Below are positions 22,670-32,313 of a stretch of 64,000 bases of DNA, piece after piece. Position 1 is the first letter of the stretch; the number at the start of each line of letters is the position of its first letter. The position numbers were made by a program, and so were the translations under genes. The stretch comes from Eunapius fragilis. Its lineage: Eukaryota; Porifera; Demospongiae; Spongillida; Spongillidae. The notes under the pieces are model-generated. The model ran no database searches. It was given only the letters and a program-made list of their open reading frames with translations, and had not been told where the DNA came from. Location of the stretch: the NCBI GenBank assembly GCA_963681505.1, contig OY811975.1:6439490-6503489 (forward strand). Direction: 5' to 3'.

Positions 22670-22838
22670 TGCATCAATCCGCACCATGCAAGACTTAGTG
22701 GGCTATATTGGTTTTTACTTAAGTCGTAGGATTATCCCAGGAATCACCTATTTCCCTCCTCCTTTTGAAAACCGTGTATCAATTTTGGCATTCAAAACAA
22801 AGCCAACTTATAAAATGTATTATCATCCATCGTGGTTG

Positions 22839-22872
22839 AGCTTATTGTCATGCACTGCATGACAATAAGCTA
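22839..22872. repeat. Short near-perfect palindrome
   Basis: AGCTTATTGTCATGCA followed by TGCATGACAATAAGCT with a C/T junction; 16-bp arms with almost no loop. Confidence 0.8.
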
Positions 22873-23314
22873 CCCTCTGTAAATATTAAGTAATAATAGT
22901 AGAGGATTGGAAACGGCGCATGTGAGCCATACACCCCTGTACTTCACGAAATTTCCATCCGCACACCAACTAATTGAGTGTTGATTGGGTCACTGGCTAT
23001 CCTCTGAAAAGTAATTTTTTTTTTTTTTTTTTTTGGGGGGGGGGGGGGGGGGGGCCAAGTCAATCAGCTAGTGGCAGTCATGTTTTCATTGAAGCAGGTT
23101 GAAAGATATCATGTGATACAACACTACGTACTTTCAGTGTAGCATTTTGGTCTTCGACATCCGGTAAAACACAACGTCGCAATCTTCTGAAGTTCGGTGA
23201 GGCGGTCTCATCACCTCTTGATAAAGCATTCTCTCGGGCCTTATCGAAGTCTGAAGTTTGCTTTATAAACTTTATTTGGCTTATATTAACTACCCCGAGT
23301 CGACGAGGGGCAAT

Positions 23315-23460
23315 GTCCTAACGGGGGACCTCGTATCCTAGGACCACGAGTCCGGCCGGATGCATAATCCTAATGGCGGACCTAGTATCCTAGGACCATG
23401 AGTCCGGCCGGACGCGTAATCCGGGGGGACGCGTACTCCTGTGACACCGCCCCCCCCCCC
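23315..23460. repeat. Second GTCCGGCCGGA/ATCCTAGGA minisatellite block
   Basis: Repeats CGTATCCTAGGACCACGAGT and CCGGCCGGATGCATAATCC, with a second copy at about 23388-23415. Ends GTACTCCTGTGACACCGCC then a run of C, which is the inverted version of the junction near 21900. Confidence 0.65.
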
Positions 23461-23465
23461 TATAA

Positions 23466-23612
23466 ATAAAGGGGCGGATCTAGGATTTTGGGGGGTATGC
23501 AAAGCTCACCTAAAGAGGTCTGGGGCGGAGCCCCAGACGCTTTGCAACTTTCGCACATTTTAAGCCACAAAAACATGATACATTCGGATTAATAGACGCA
23601 AGTCCACTTTTC
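23466..23612. repeat. Truncated MITE copy, homologous to 14765-14947
   Basis: TAAATAAAGGGGCGGATCTAG, GGGGTATGCAAAGCTCACC, CCCCAGACGCTTTGCAAC and CACAAAAACATGATACATTC match, in reverse orientation, the right half of the nested MITE at 14696-14947. Confidence 0.7.
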
Positions 23613-24550
23613 AGGCTCCCCAGTTTCTCTTGAAGGGCTGGGTATTGGCCAATTTCGTCAAGCACTATGTGTATCCAGTACTATTTATACATTTCTGATT
23701 ATTACCAAAACATACAATCGACTATTTGATCACAGTAGGCACTCCTCCAGCCAATTGTTGAAATTTCCATTCTTTAATCGAGTTCCTATCCTAGTCTCGT
23801 ACCCAGACCCAGATTCCCAATAGCTGCAGGTGGATTACATCAAATGAAGCATATTGGCTCTCCCATTATCTGGCTGTGAGGTTTTCTCGTTGAACTTTTT
23901 TCACCACATACGAGAACTTGGATCATTTCTTTATACGAATCACCTTATTTGATTCTCAATAGAGTGCTTGAGGATCGCCGGAGATTTCAACGAATGTTTC
24001 ACAAATGCCCGCTTGGAGTTGCGACCTAAGCACTTTGCTATGGGTTCCCTTCTTGGCGATAAAGCATACCTCTTTTTATAACCTTCATACGTAACAACAA
24101 CCTAGACTCATGCATGTAGAAAACAAATAGGTCATGGATTACAGCTAGATGCCTATATATGTATAGTACTGAACATACTTTTACGGTTACACAATATAAA
24201 TTACATGCCCAATACAGAGGCGGCATTGCCCTGCTGTAGTGCATTGGACATTCTGGAAAAGGAATGGGAGGGACTGGTGATCACGTGTCATGCTCTGCTG
24301 ACGCCTCCTGATATATCTGCGAGCAAACTGAGAGCATCAGGGCAAGGGCACCTGCAGAGGTCTCAATCGTATTGTTATATTGGGCCGTACTAAAAACGCT
24401 ATCATTACAAGGCAGAATCTTGACGAGTTTAGAATTGTCGATAACCAAACCAGAAAACTACAGGAGCAGTAGCAAATGATTTACAATCAACTACATCTAT
24501 TCGGTCAGTGTAAGTCGTATAATTAGATATGGGGGAAAAAATCTATGAAA
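23613..24550. other. No gene recognised
   Basis: AT-rich sequence with the GTACCCAGACCC repeat copy at 23793-23850. No supported exon or RNA gene. Confidence 0.4.
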
Positions 24551-24834
24551 CAAGCAACTAAAAACATTCTCTATGAGAAAGTTGGTGAGATATAGAATAT
24601 GAAGCAATGGTGGTGTAAAAAGCTAGGAAACAAGGGTCTGTAATAGTAAGGGAAAATGTCATAGTCCTATATTTAGCACACAAACATAGTATATGCTGCA
24701 AACGTGCTAAATATAGGACTATGACATTTTCCCTTACTATTACAGACCTTTGTTTCCTAGCTTTTTACACCACCATTGCTTCAAATTCTATATCTCACCA
24801 ACTTTCTCATAGAGAATGTTTTTATAGTTACTTG
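24551..24834. repeat. Long foldback: 130-bp arms, 24-nt loop
   Basis: 24551-24679 and 24704-24834 are near-perfect reverse complements (for example AAAATGTCATAGTCCTATAT against ATATAGGACTATGACATTTT). Only a few mismatches and small indels separate them. The loop is 24680-24703. Transcription in either direction would give a long double-stranded hairpin. Confidence 0.9.
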
Positions 24835-25078
24835 TTACCTTACCTTACTAGTCTTTGTAGCTAAAATTGTGGTCCTGTAACAGACAAATATGCCTCATTC
24901 TCCAGAGTTAAATCAATTACATAACAGATTGAAACATGTTCTGTATAAAATATACACAAAGGACAAAATGAAAACAATCGAGCTAAATATGGTCCAGAAC
25001 ATCACTGTGGAATTGAACAGGATGTGCAGAGGACATGATTGAAGGACAGTGCTGTGATATGTGGCAGAGCAACACATA

Positions 25079-25305
25079 TTAGACAGAACATTCAACACTA
25101 CATGTACTCTTTGTTATCTGTTTCTTAATCTTTTCATCCAAATATATTTCTGCAAAACTATCTCTCTTGGATCCGGTTTTGGTCTTTGATGTGCAGCCAA
25201 TGTATATACAATACATTAACACAGCAATTGATGTACATGTAGCAAGTAGAAAAACGAACAGTGAAATGCCTGATGATAATCCAATCGTCAAATAATTAAC
25301 TGCAC
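25079..25305 (-). CDS. Terminal exon of a membrane protein: transmembrane segment and cytoplasmic tail
   Basis: The minus-strand exon starts after a TATATAG acceptor at 25305 in phase 1 and ends with a stop at 25079. It encodes GAVNYLTIGLSSG, then a hydrophobic segment ISLFVFLLATCTSIAVLMYC leading to IYIGC, then a charged tail SKTKTGSKRDSFAEIYLDEK and so on. A close paralogue with the same acceptor phase lies at 58257-58474; homology extends into the 3' untranslated part. The nearest compatible upstream exon on this strand is the phase-1 Ser/Pro linker at 32314-32376, so this may be the last exon of the Ig receptor starting at 37597. The large intron would then contain the hAT and DIRS insertions. 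The splice link is inference. Confidence 0.55.
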
Positions 25306-25607
25306 CTATATATATGATGAAACAAGGTGCATATCATATCAGCGTGCACACAACAGTACTCATTGTTTATGGAAGAAAAGCAAGCATTTTAGAGTGGTGC
25401 AGAAATGGTGTGCATGGAAGTATTTTACACAATTATATATTTCAATGCAAAAATGTTATGCAGTAGTGCAAAAATATAAACATCCTACACATGTACACAT
25501 GTATTACAATCACTCATCAAGGCCGTAGATAAGGGGGAGCTTGGGGGGGCACGTGCCCCCCCAAAATTTCTGTGACATTTTAAAATTATTACAATGCAAT
25601 CACGTGC

Positions 25608-28031
25608 GTGGCAATCGCAATGTCAATATTGAAGTATATTGTGCCGATACGGCCCGTGGTATCATCAAAGGAGGATTCTGATGTCCGACAAACGTCGGGT
25701 AATACAGGCTCAGCTCAGGTAATACTTCACTCAAGTGAATCTAGTAGCGAGCCTATAAGCGGGAGTAATGAAGTCGTAGGCCTATTGGAAGAATGCGGTC
25801 ATGATGAAGCAAATGCACCTGATTCACCATCCCCCACTACCAGTCCTGTGACCTGTACCAGAATTCTCCCATTAAAGCCCAATCAGCCCAGGCTGAAGTT
25901 TCCTATGAGGCAGTTTGGTAGTAAGCGTCGTAGCTTTTGTTACTCGTGGTATGAAAAGTACCGCTGGTTGCATTACATCGAAGAAGAAGATGCCGTCTTA
26001 TGCTTCTATTGCGCTACTGCAGTCCAGTTAAAGATGCCAATGAGAGGATACATGGATACAGTATTTAGTACTTATGGATTCCTTAACTGGAAAAAAGCAT
26101 TAGATAAATTCAGCAAGCACGATCAATCAGCATGCCATTGCGATGCTCTTAGCATGGTTGCAGCAGCTTCGACAGAAACAATGAATGTGGGTACACAACT
26201 AAGTGCTGAATATACTGAACAGAAAGCTTTAAACAGAAAATGTCTTTTTGCAATTATGTCAAACATTCGCTTCTTAGCGCGGCAAGGTTTGGCTTTACGT
26301 GGTGCGCATTATGATGCTGATATGACTTCAGATAGCATTGGCGGGGAAAGAGAAAGTAATTTTATGCAATTGCTGCTTCTACGAAAAAATGAGATACCCA
26401 ACTTAGATGCATGGTTGCAGAAGTCTCGTGATCGATTCACATGTCCAGAAATTCAAAATGAATTTCTGCAGATTATGGCACATTCTGTCCTTAGGAACAT
26501 AGCTGCACAGCTCTCAGGCAGAAACTATTCTATTATGGTTGACGAGACTACAGATGTGTCCAACAATGAACAACTGGTATTTTGTGTTCGGTATGTTGAC
26601 AATAAGCTTATCAGTCATGAGGAATTCATTGGCCTGCATTCCATGGATTGTATCTCAGCTGAACATATCACACGAACTATTGAGGATATATTGCTGCGGC
26701 TTTCCCTACCTTTGCAGAATTGTCGTGGGCAGTGTTTTGACGGGGCAAGTTCAATGGCAGGGTGTAGAAATGGAGTATCAACTAAACTACTGGCAAAGGA
26801 AAGACGAGCTTTATATACACATTGCTATGGTCATTCCTTGAACTTAGCAGTACAGGATGCAGTGAAAGCAAATCCAATTATTCGTGATGCTTTGGATACA
26901 ATTGAGGAAATGTCAAAACTAATCAAAAAATCGCCTCGTAGGCAAGTAATTTTTCAGAAAGTGAAAAACGATATCGCTCTTGACTCTCCTGGGATAAGGC
27001 TGCTGTGTCCAACTCGCTGGACTGTAAGAGCAGAAGCTTTCACCTCAATTTCTGAGAACTATGAAGCCTTAATGGAGACATGGGCTGAAGCCAAACAGAT
27101 CAACAACGACAGTGAAATGCGTGCTAGAATTGGTGGAGTGGCTAAGCAAATGGAGTCATTTGACTTTTTCTTCGGACTAGAGCTTGGAAGAATTGTGTTC
27201 AGCACGTCAGACAACTTATCAAAGGCACTTCAAGGCTCTTCTATATCCGCTAGCGAGGGTCAGAGCCTGATGAAGATGACACTAGTGGCTTTTCAAGCGA
27301 TAAGGTCAGAGGATTCCTTTAGTGTGTTTTGGAAAACAGTTGAAAGAAAACGTCAGCTTTGCAAGGCCGTTCTGATAGCAGACCCCTCTCTACCTCGACA
27401 GAGGAAAGTACCAAAACATTTGGAGATAGGATCATCAGCTCCTGAGTTTGCAAACATCGTGGAAGATGTTTATAGAAAGACTTATTATGAAGTCATTGAT
27501 TTTGTTGTGCAATCAATCAAAGATAGGTTCGATCAGAACGGTTTTAAAATGTTATCGAAACTGGAAGAGCTGCTGTGTGATTCGGAATGTAAGTTGGAGG
27601 ATTATAGTGACATAATACAGCTATATGGTGATGATTTTCATCAGCAGCGCATGGCAAGCCAGCTGCTTATCCTGCATGCAAATCTTCCTCATGAGATTAA
27701 AAGCCTCGTAGGCGGGATGAAATTAAAAGGCATCATTGCCTTTCTTCAGTCCCTCAGTCTTATTGAGAGTGAGCTATACACTGAAGTTATTAAGCTTGCC
27801 AAACTTATTATTGTCATGCCTGCCACCAACGCAGTCAGCGAACGAACCTTCAGTGCCCTGCGACGATTAAAGACCTGGCTACGAAGTACAATGCACCAAT
27901 CAAGGTTAAACTGGTGCATGCTACTGCATGTTCACAAAGATGAAACAGACAAGCTTGACCTTGCAACCATTGGCAATGAATTTGCAAGCCACAATTCCAG
28001 TCGCCAAGAAGTGTTTGGTATTTTTCCTTAA
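25608..28031 (+). CDS. hAT transposase (TTF-type zinc finger, DUF4371, hAT dimerisation)
   Basis: 807 residues. A Ser-rich leader (1-80) is followed by a TTF-like zinc finger (about 105-190; RSFCYSWYEKYRWLHYIEEE, then CFYCATA). The RNase-H-like core follows, with MVDETTD near residue 310 and FDGASSMAG near 374; HCYGHSLNLAV and CPTRWTVRAEAF mark the following subdomains. The C-terminal block holds MPATNAVSERTFSALRRLKT near 735-755 with the third acidic residue (E of SERTFS), then the hAT dimerisation region. The three acidic residues of the hAT catalytic triad can therefore be placed. It would cut and paste its own element in the nucleus. Unlike every other transposon gene in the window it needs no frame correction, which suggests recent activity. 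ZMYM1-like domesticated proteins share these domains, but the flanking inverted repeats argue for a transposon. Confidence 0.9.
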   Translation: MAIAMSILKYIVPIRPVVSSKEDSDVRQTSGNTGSAQVILHSSESSSEPISGSNEVVGLLEECGHDEANAPDSPSPTTSPVTCTRILPLKPNQPRLKFPMRQFGSKRRSFCYSWYEKYRWLHYIEEEDAVLCFYCATAVQLKMPMRGYMDTVFSTYGFLNWKKALDKFSKHDQSACHCDALSMVAAASTETMNVGTQLSAEYTEQKALNRKCLFAIMSNIRFLARQGLALRGAHYDADMTSDSIGGERESNFMQLLLLRKNEIPNLDAWLQKSRDRFTCPEIQNEFLQIMAHSVLRNIAAQLSGRNYSIMVDETTDVSNNEQLVFCVRYVDNKLISHEEFIGLHSMDCISAEHITRTIEDILLRLSLPLQNCRGQCFDGASSMAGCRNGVSTKLLAKERRALYTHCYGHSLNLAVQDAVKANPIIRDALDTIEEMSKLIKKSPRRQVIFQKVKNDIALDSPGIRLLCPTRWTVRAEAFTSISENYEALMETWAEAKQINNDSEMRARIGGVAKQMESFDFFFGLELGRIVFSTSDNLSKALQGSSISASEGQSLMKMTLVAFQAIRSEDSFSVFWKTVERKRQLCKAVLIADPSLPRQRKVPKHLEIGSSAPEFANIVEDVYRKTYYEVIDFVVQSIKDRFDQNGFKMLSKLEELLCDSECKLEDYSDIIQLYGDDFHQQRMASQLLILHANLPHEIKSLVGGMKLKGIIAFLQSLSLIESELYTEVIKLAKLIIVMPATNAVSERTFSALRRLKTWLRSTMHQSRLNWCMLLHVHKDETDKLDLATIGNEFASHNSSRQEVFGIFP

Positions 28032-28107
28032 TGAGTGTATATGATAACGCGCGCATGCATGCAAAATATGGTTCAAATCAAATTGTGATCGAAGAATTGT
28101 GCCTACA

Positions 28108-28265
28108 CATAGGCGTCGGAAGGTCATAATACCTGGGGGGGGGGGGGGGGGGGCGCAAATTAATTATTTCATCAAACGTGCACAAATTGAAATATAATAC
28201 GCCCCCTCTTAGTCAAACCTGGGGGGGCTTTAGCCCCCTCTGCCCCCCCGGCTCCGACTCCTATG
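28108..28265. mobile_element. Nested 158-bp MITE
   Basis: CATAGGCGTCGGAAG at the left and CGGCTCCGACTCCTATG at the right are inverted ends. Inside are G/C-rich runs. It sits between the transposase stop (28031) and the hAT right end, so it inserted after the hAT copy formed. Flanks share CTACA. Confidence 0.65.
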
Positions 28266-28369
28266 CTACATGTAGGCTTTTACGTACATGGCATACCTAT
28301 AAAATTTAGACCACATTGACATTCAGACTATTGTGCCCCCCCAAACTATAAAAGTTATCTACGGCCCTG

Positions 28370-28820
28370 CTCATACATGTTTATTGGAACCTTAATGTCT
28401 ATTTTCGCGAATGTCCCCTTGGGGATACAATTGTATACACCCCGGGTATACAGCAAAAAAAGTTTTCATCATTCGGTCTTTCAGGGAATCTATGGAAGGT
28501 ACAAAGTACATGGTTGTGTTTGGCCATGGGGGCAGTTGACACCCGCAGCCAGGTATGTAGCATCCAGCTGTGCTTTGTACCACTGGGCCTACAAGGACCA
28601 ATGGGTGATGCTATTGGGTCGGCCTGTGTCCAAAACCAAGACGCTGGTCATGGTTTGGTGGCTGTCTCAGGGTAGAAGCACGGAGGATGTTGCCCAAGTG
28701 AAAATCCCAAACGGTTGGCGATTAGGATATGGTTTCAGGTTTAGGGTGGTAGGGTACAAATGCATGGATGCATACATCTGCATAACCATTATTGTGTAGC
28801 CATAGATATGGTGCTGGATG
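28370..28820. other. Gap between hAT and DIRS remnants
   Basis: A plus-strand open stretch 28377-28799 (140 codons) shows no recognisable family and no splice context. It is treated as a chance frame. Confidence 0.35.
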
Positions 28821-30040
28821 GGTGGGTCAGGAGGGGGTGACGGGTATATGTCTAGTAGACTGTGCTTTGCCATCTTCCGAGTACTGGATGGTGTTAGTGG
28901 GAAGGCCTGCTTTGGTGGCTGCTGCGGCTGTATCAACCCATAGACTGTGAGTGTTTGCCTCACCAGGGAGAAGAAGGTGGAGCAGAAGCGCTTGCATGTG
29001 CCTGCCCTCTGTATGCCCAATGCAGATTGTGGTGCCCTTGCCCATCTGGTCAGTCTTGGACTGCTTGATAAAGTAATGCATGCCCTCTCTGGATCAGCTG
29101 ATGCCTCACATGGTCAAGTGGATCCCAGGGTCAAAACTATAGTTCTCGAAGGTAAATTCGCTGACCCTCTAAAAGCCAAAGATAAGGGCTGCCCTGAGCA
29201 TCAGACTGTCGTGTCTTTTGAAGGAGGGTGTCTCTAAACCTCCCAGGATTGGTCCCAACATTTTCAGAGTAAGAGGCATTTGTGTGGGCCTGAGGTGGAT
29301 GGGCTCCTGGAGGTGTTGAGCACCCCAGATGGCAAGTTTCAGCATTGGGATTCTGGAAGCAGGGCTCTTGTACCTTAGAGAGTGGTGCAGAAAGGAGACT
29401 GCTTCCACGTACACCTGTATGTTCTGGGAGCGCAGGGACTGGCTGAGGTGGGCTGCAAACAGTGTAATAGTTTTCTTCTGCCAAGGACTGGGATCAACTT
29501 GAAGGCAAGGCAGAAAACCTGGTAACGCCTGACTCCAGTGGCATAGATGCTTGCAGTAGATGGGACCAAGGCTCTGGTCAGTAGCAACTGGAGACGGTAG
29601 TTCAGATCTCGGCAAGGTGATGAAGGATTGGTGTCAGTTGAGAGTCCGCGTGGGGGACAAGAATGAAGAAAAGGGGTAAGTTATTTCAAGAAAGAGCATC
29701 AGCAATGCTATTCAGTCTGCCAGGTAGTGTGACAGGCAGATGGTGAAGCTGTGCTGAGCTGCCACTAGAAACAGGGTTCGGAGCAACTGTGTGAGGTCAG
29801 AATGGTTTGCAGACTGCTTTGCCCAGGCCCGGGCAATGAGGAGGTTGTCGCAATGGATGTTAATGCGTAAGCCTGACCAACGATGATCCCATGTGCTAGC
29901 AGCAGCCACGATGGCAAACAGTTGCTGCCACAGTATGGTGTGGCTGCCATTCACCCCAGAACCAAGCCCCGTTGAAGTTAGGGAGAAGTTGAATTTTAGG
30001 CACCAAGGCCATGGCATATGTGTTCTATGTCCAGCCACAT
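28820..30040 (-). pseudogene. DIRS-like retrotransposon fragment: RNase H and tyrosine recombinase
   Basis: Minus strand, reading downwards: RNase H-like region (30038-29712) with LFAIVAAASTWDHRWSGLRI, NIHCDNLLIARAWAKQS and, in a shifted frame, LNSIADALS. Then a tyrosine recombinase: STASIYATGVRRYQVFC and AAHLSQSLRSQNIQVYV (29590-29400), PLTLKMLGPILGGLET (29270-29220), FIKQSKTDQMGKGT (29081-29040) and a damaged catalytic end with HSLW...AAAATKAGLP near 28920. The order RT/RNase H then tyrosine recombinase is diagnostic of DIRS-group elements. Several frame changes and a deletion before the catalytic end make it non-functional. RT proper and terminal repeats were not found. Confidence 0.75.
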
Positions 30041-30757
30041 TTTCTTAATCATGCTGGACCAGTCACTTATAAGTGCAGACCATAGGGAAGGAGGGAAGGA
30101 AGAATTATTGGCAATATGCAGGAACTGATTCAGAGAGCAATGGTTGTTCGAAATATCCTGCCAGAACAGCAGCAAGCTGTCCAGTAGGTAGCTGTGATAA
30201 ATGCCATTTGCGGAGCCCCTCCATCCCCACCCAATGCTGTTCAAGCACAACAACTCAAGTGTTAATCCCACGCAGCAAACATTGATGTAGTACCTGTCTC
30301 AAAGATCAGACATAGAGCATATGAAGGAGGTCATAATAGAACTCAAAGCTTATTTGAAAGAAAGAAGTATCGAGGCCTACAGCAAAACAAAGACAGGGGC
30401 AACTGACCACAGTCCTGTAGATAAGTCAAATGGAAGCAGAATTAAGAAGGCCACCTGTGACAATGAAAAGGTCCTTTCCCATGTTTTCAGTGTACTTGTA
30501 GTAAACCCATCAGAAAAGGATCAATATGATGCTCATCTATCTCAAGACTGCCTGCAAAGACGTTGAAACAGGTAGTACTTCAAGTACACCAATCCAAGTA
30601 CACAAGGTGGAACTCCGCATTGGAACAAGTGGATACAGGCCAAAAGAGAAAAGCTGAACACAATCAAGGAGCTGTTGATGATGATGATGATGTGTTTGGA
30701 CCTCTCACAATCATTTGCTCCAACTGGACAAATTACAAACCTGTAATTGATAATCAT
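30041..30757. other. No confident gene
   Basis: A minus-strand open stretch 30271-29996 overlaps the DIRS fragment and might be upstream element sequence. A plus-strand stretch 30321-30566 (MKEVIIELKAYLKERSIEAY...) has no recognised family. Confidence 0.35.
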
Positions 30758-31170
30758 TTAAACTGCAAAACATGCATGCACATGTATATACCCATCACAA
30801 TGATGATCATTTCTTGTAAAAGATTCTGAGAACCTATTGCTGACCCATGTATGGTTCGAAGATGTGACCCACAACACAGAAATGGGCTTTGGCAATGCAT
30901 CCTGCAACATCTTGTGGAGTACATGTAACACAGTCAAATGCTGCCTCATGTAGATCCTGCGGACATGTGATTGATGGGCTTGACGAAAGCGATCCAAAAA
31001 GTTGAAAACCCATTCCACTCCTATGTTGTCTTTTGCATGGGGCAAAAGACAATATAGTGACCAGCTGCCTTAATGAAATGAACTGCTGAGCTGTGTCCAT
31101 CAAGGTTATCCATGGTAATAACATGGGTTCCAGTCCCTTTGATTGCAGGTAGCAACACATGCTGCACAAA
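30758..31170 (-). pseudogene. DDE transposase fragment
   Basis: Minus strand in mixed frames gives HVITMDNLDGHSS (about 31125-31087), GHYIVFCPMQK (31062-31030) and VEWVFNFLDRFRQAHQSHVR (31010-30950). A VxxMDNLxxH strand, then a GH.I..CP strand, then an (I/V)EWVF motif is the arrangement of DDE_3-type endonucleases (Tc1/mariner and relatives). Two frame changes and a stop are present. Termini not identified. Confidence 0.45.
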
Positions 31171-31599
31171 AACAGTAAGCTTGTCTCTTAGGTAGTCCCT
31201 TTCTCACACAGCATTCTGTTGATAACATCTTTGACAGAGTCCACAGAAATTATAGCATTAGGCGGCTGTCACTATGCTTAGATGGCCCGCTAACCCAGCA
31301 TGGTGCGCCACAAAGGGAGTGTTCTCTGTGTCTGCAAGATGTACTGGTGCATCTCCCTGTTTCATCTAATGTATCTATGATGTACTCCTGCTACGCTAGG
31401 TCAAACCGGATGCACAGTTTGGAGCATTAGTGCAAAGTGCAACCTGGTCCATTTCATTAATATCTCATGGCCATGTACAGTGCATGTGTAGCAAGATTCA
31501 TCAGTTCTCGTGACATGGCCGAGTTGAGAAAATTCGGCTTGCACCCAAAAAAACTCCTTACATTCATGTAACTGAGCAGCAGGATAAATGGTCTTATAG

Positions 31600-31682
31600 A
31601 AGAATGAGGAGGAAGAGGATGAGGATGAGGATGAGGAGGATGAGGAGGAGGAGGAGGAGGAGAAGAAGGAGAAGAAGAAGGC
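31600..31682. repeat. GAG/GAT/AAG purine microsatellite
   Basis: Imperfect GAGGAT, GAGGAG and GAAGAAG triplets over about 80 bp, all-purine on the plus strand apart from the T of GAT. Confidence 0.85.
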
Positions 31683-32313
31683 CCTGTGTCTTTAGTGCTC
31701 ATCTTCCTTTTCTGTTCAGGTTTACTCTTCACACAGTTCACACGCCTCGTTGTATTTACCAATCTGTCATAATGATACACTGTTGTTGGGTGAACATGCT
31801 CCATTTCAGTCCGCCCCTTGATATTGCCACAAGAAGTGACCAATATGAAGTTGAACTTTTTGTCAGCAGTGAGTAAAAGCAATGCTGTTTGTACGCCTGT
31901 GTTCCTGGATCTGACTTCCACATTTTTCTAACACCCACCTGCAGGCTTACTCTTTGAGCTGTTCACATGAAACGAAGTACAATTACCTACCCAACCCTCC
32001 CACTTTTCGGTTTACTTTTCAACTTTTTGAGAACTCAATTTACTGGTTTACATGTAGATGTACATGTAGAGATGCTGCACGTACGTATAGCTAAATGTGT
32101 ACTGCAGAGTAAGATCTGTGCCAGTGGTAAGTTTTCATAATGCTAACGAATCACCCTTGCGACTGACTACATGTATATACCATTGTACTCTAATGATTTG
32201 TGTAAGACCTTGATTCTATTGCAACTTCTACTACAATATAACAGCACATGTAACATAATGGATGTGTGTACATTGTGTGAGGGTGTGTGGTCCATGATAA
32301 CATTAAACTGTAC
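31683..32313. other. Possible intron of the receptor gene; unidentified minus-strand frame
   Basis: A minus-strand open frame 31921-31457 includes EHVHPTTVYHYDRLV, which looks like a tyrosine-based cytoplasmic motif, but no transmembrane segment precedes it and no acceptor of the right phase was found. It might be an alternative tail exon or chance. Confidence 0.25.

Larger units (their letters stand above)
25518..28369 (+). mobile_element. hAT DNA transposon, apparently intact
   Basis: Left end CAAGGCCGTAGATAAG and right end TATCTACGGCCCTG are inverted repeats. Pairing resumes inside at TTGGGGGGGCAC (25540-25551) and GTGCCCCCCCAA (28333-28344). The single long ORF 25608-28031 is uninterrupted. 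Flanks are similar but not identical (CTCATCAA/CTCATACA), so the exact 8-bp duplication is unresolved. A 158-bp MITE is nested in the 3' untranslated part (28108-28265). Confidence 0.85.

Noticed and set aside
28377-28799. 140-codon plus-strand open frame
   Set aside because: No recognisable domain, no splice context, and it lies between two transposon remnants.
31457-31921. Cytoplasmic tail exon of the Ig receptor (VYHYDRLV)
   Set aside because: No acceptor in the required phase 1 and no transmembrane segment before it; the exon at 25079-25305 fits better.
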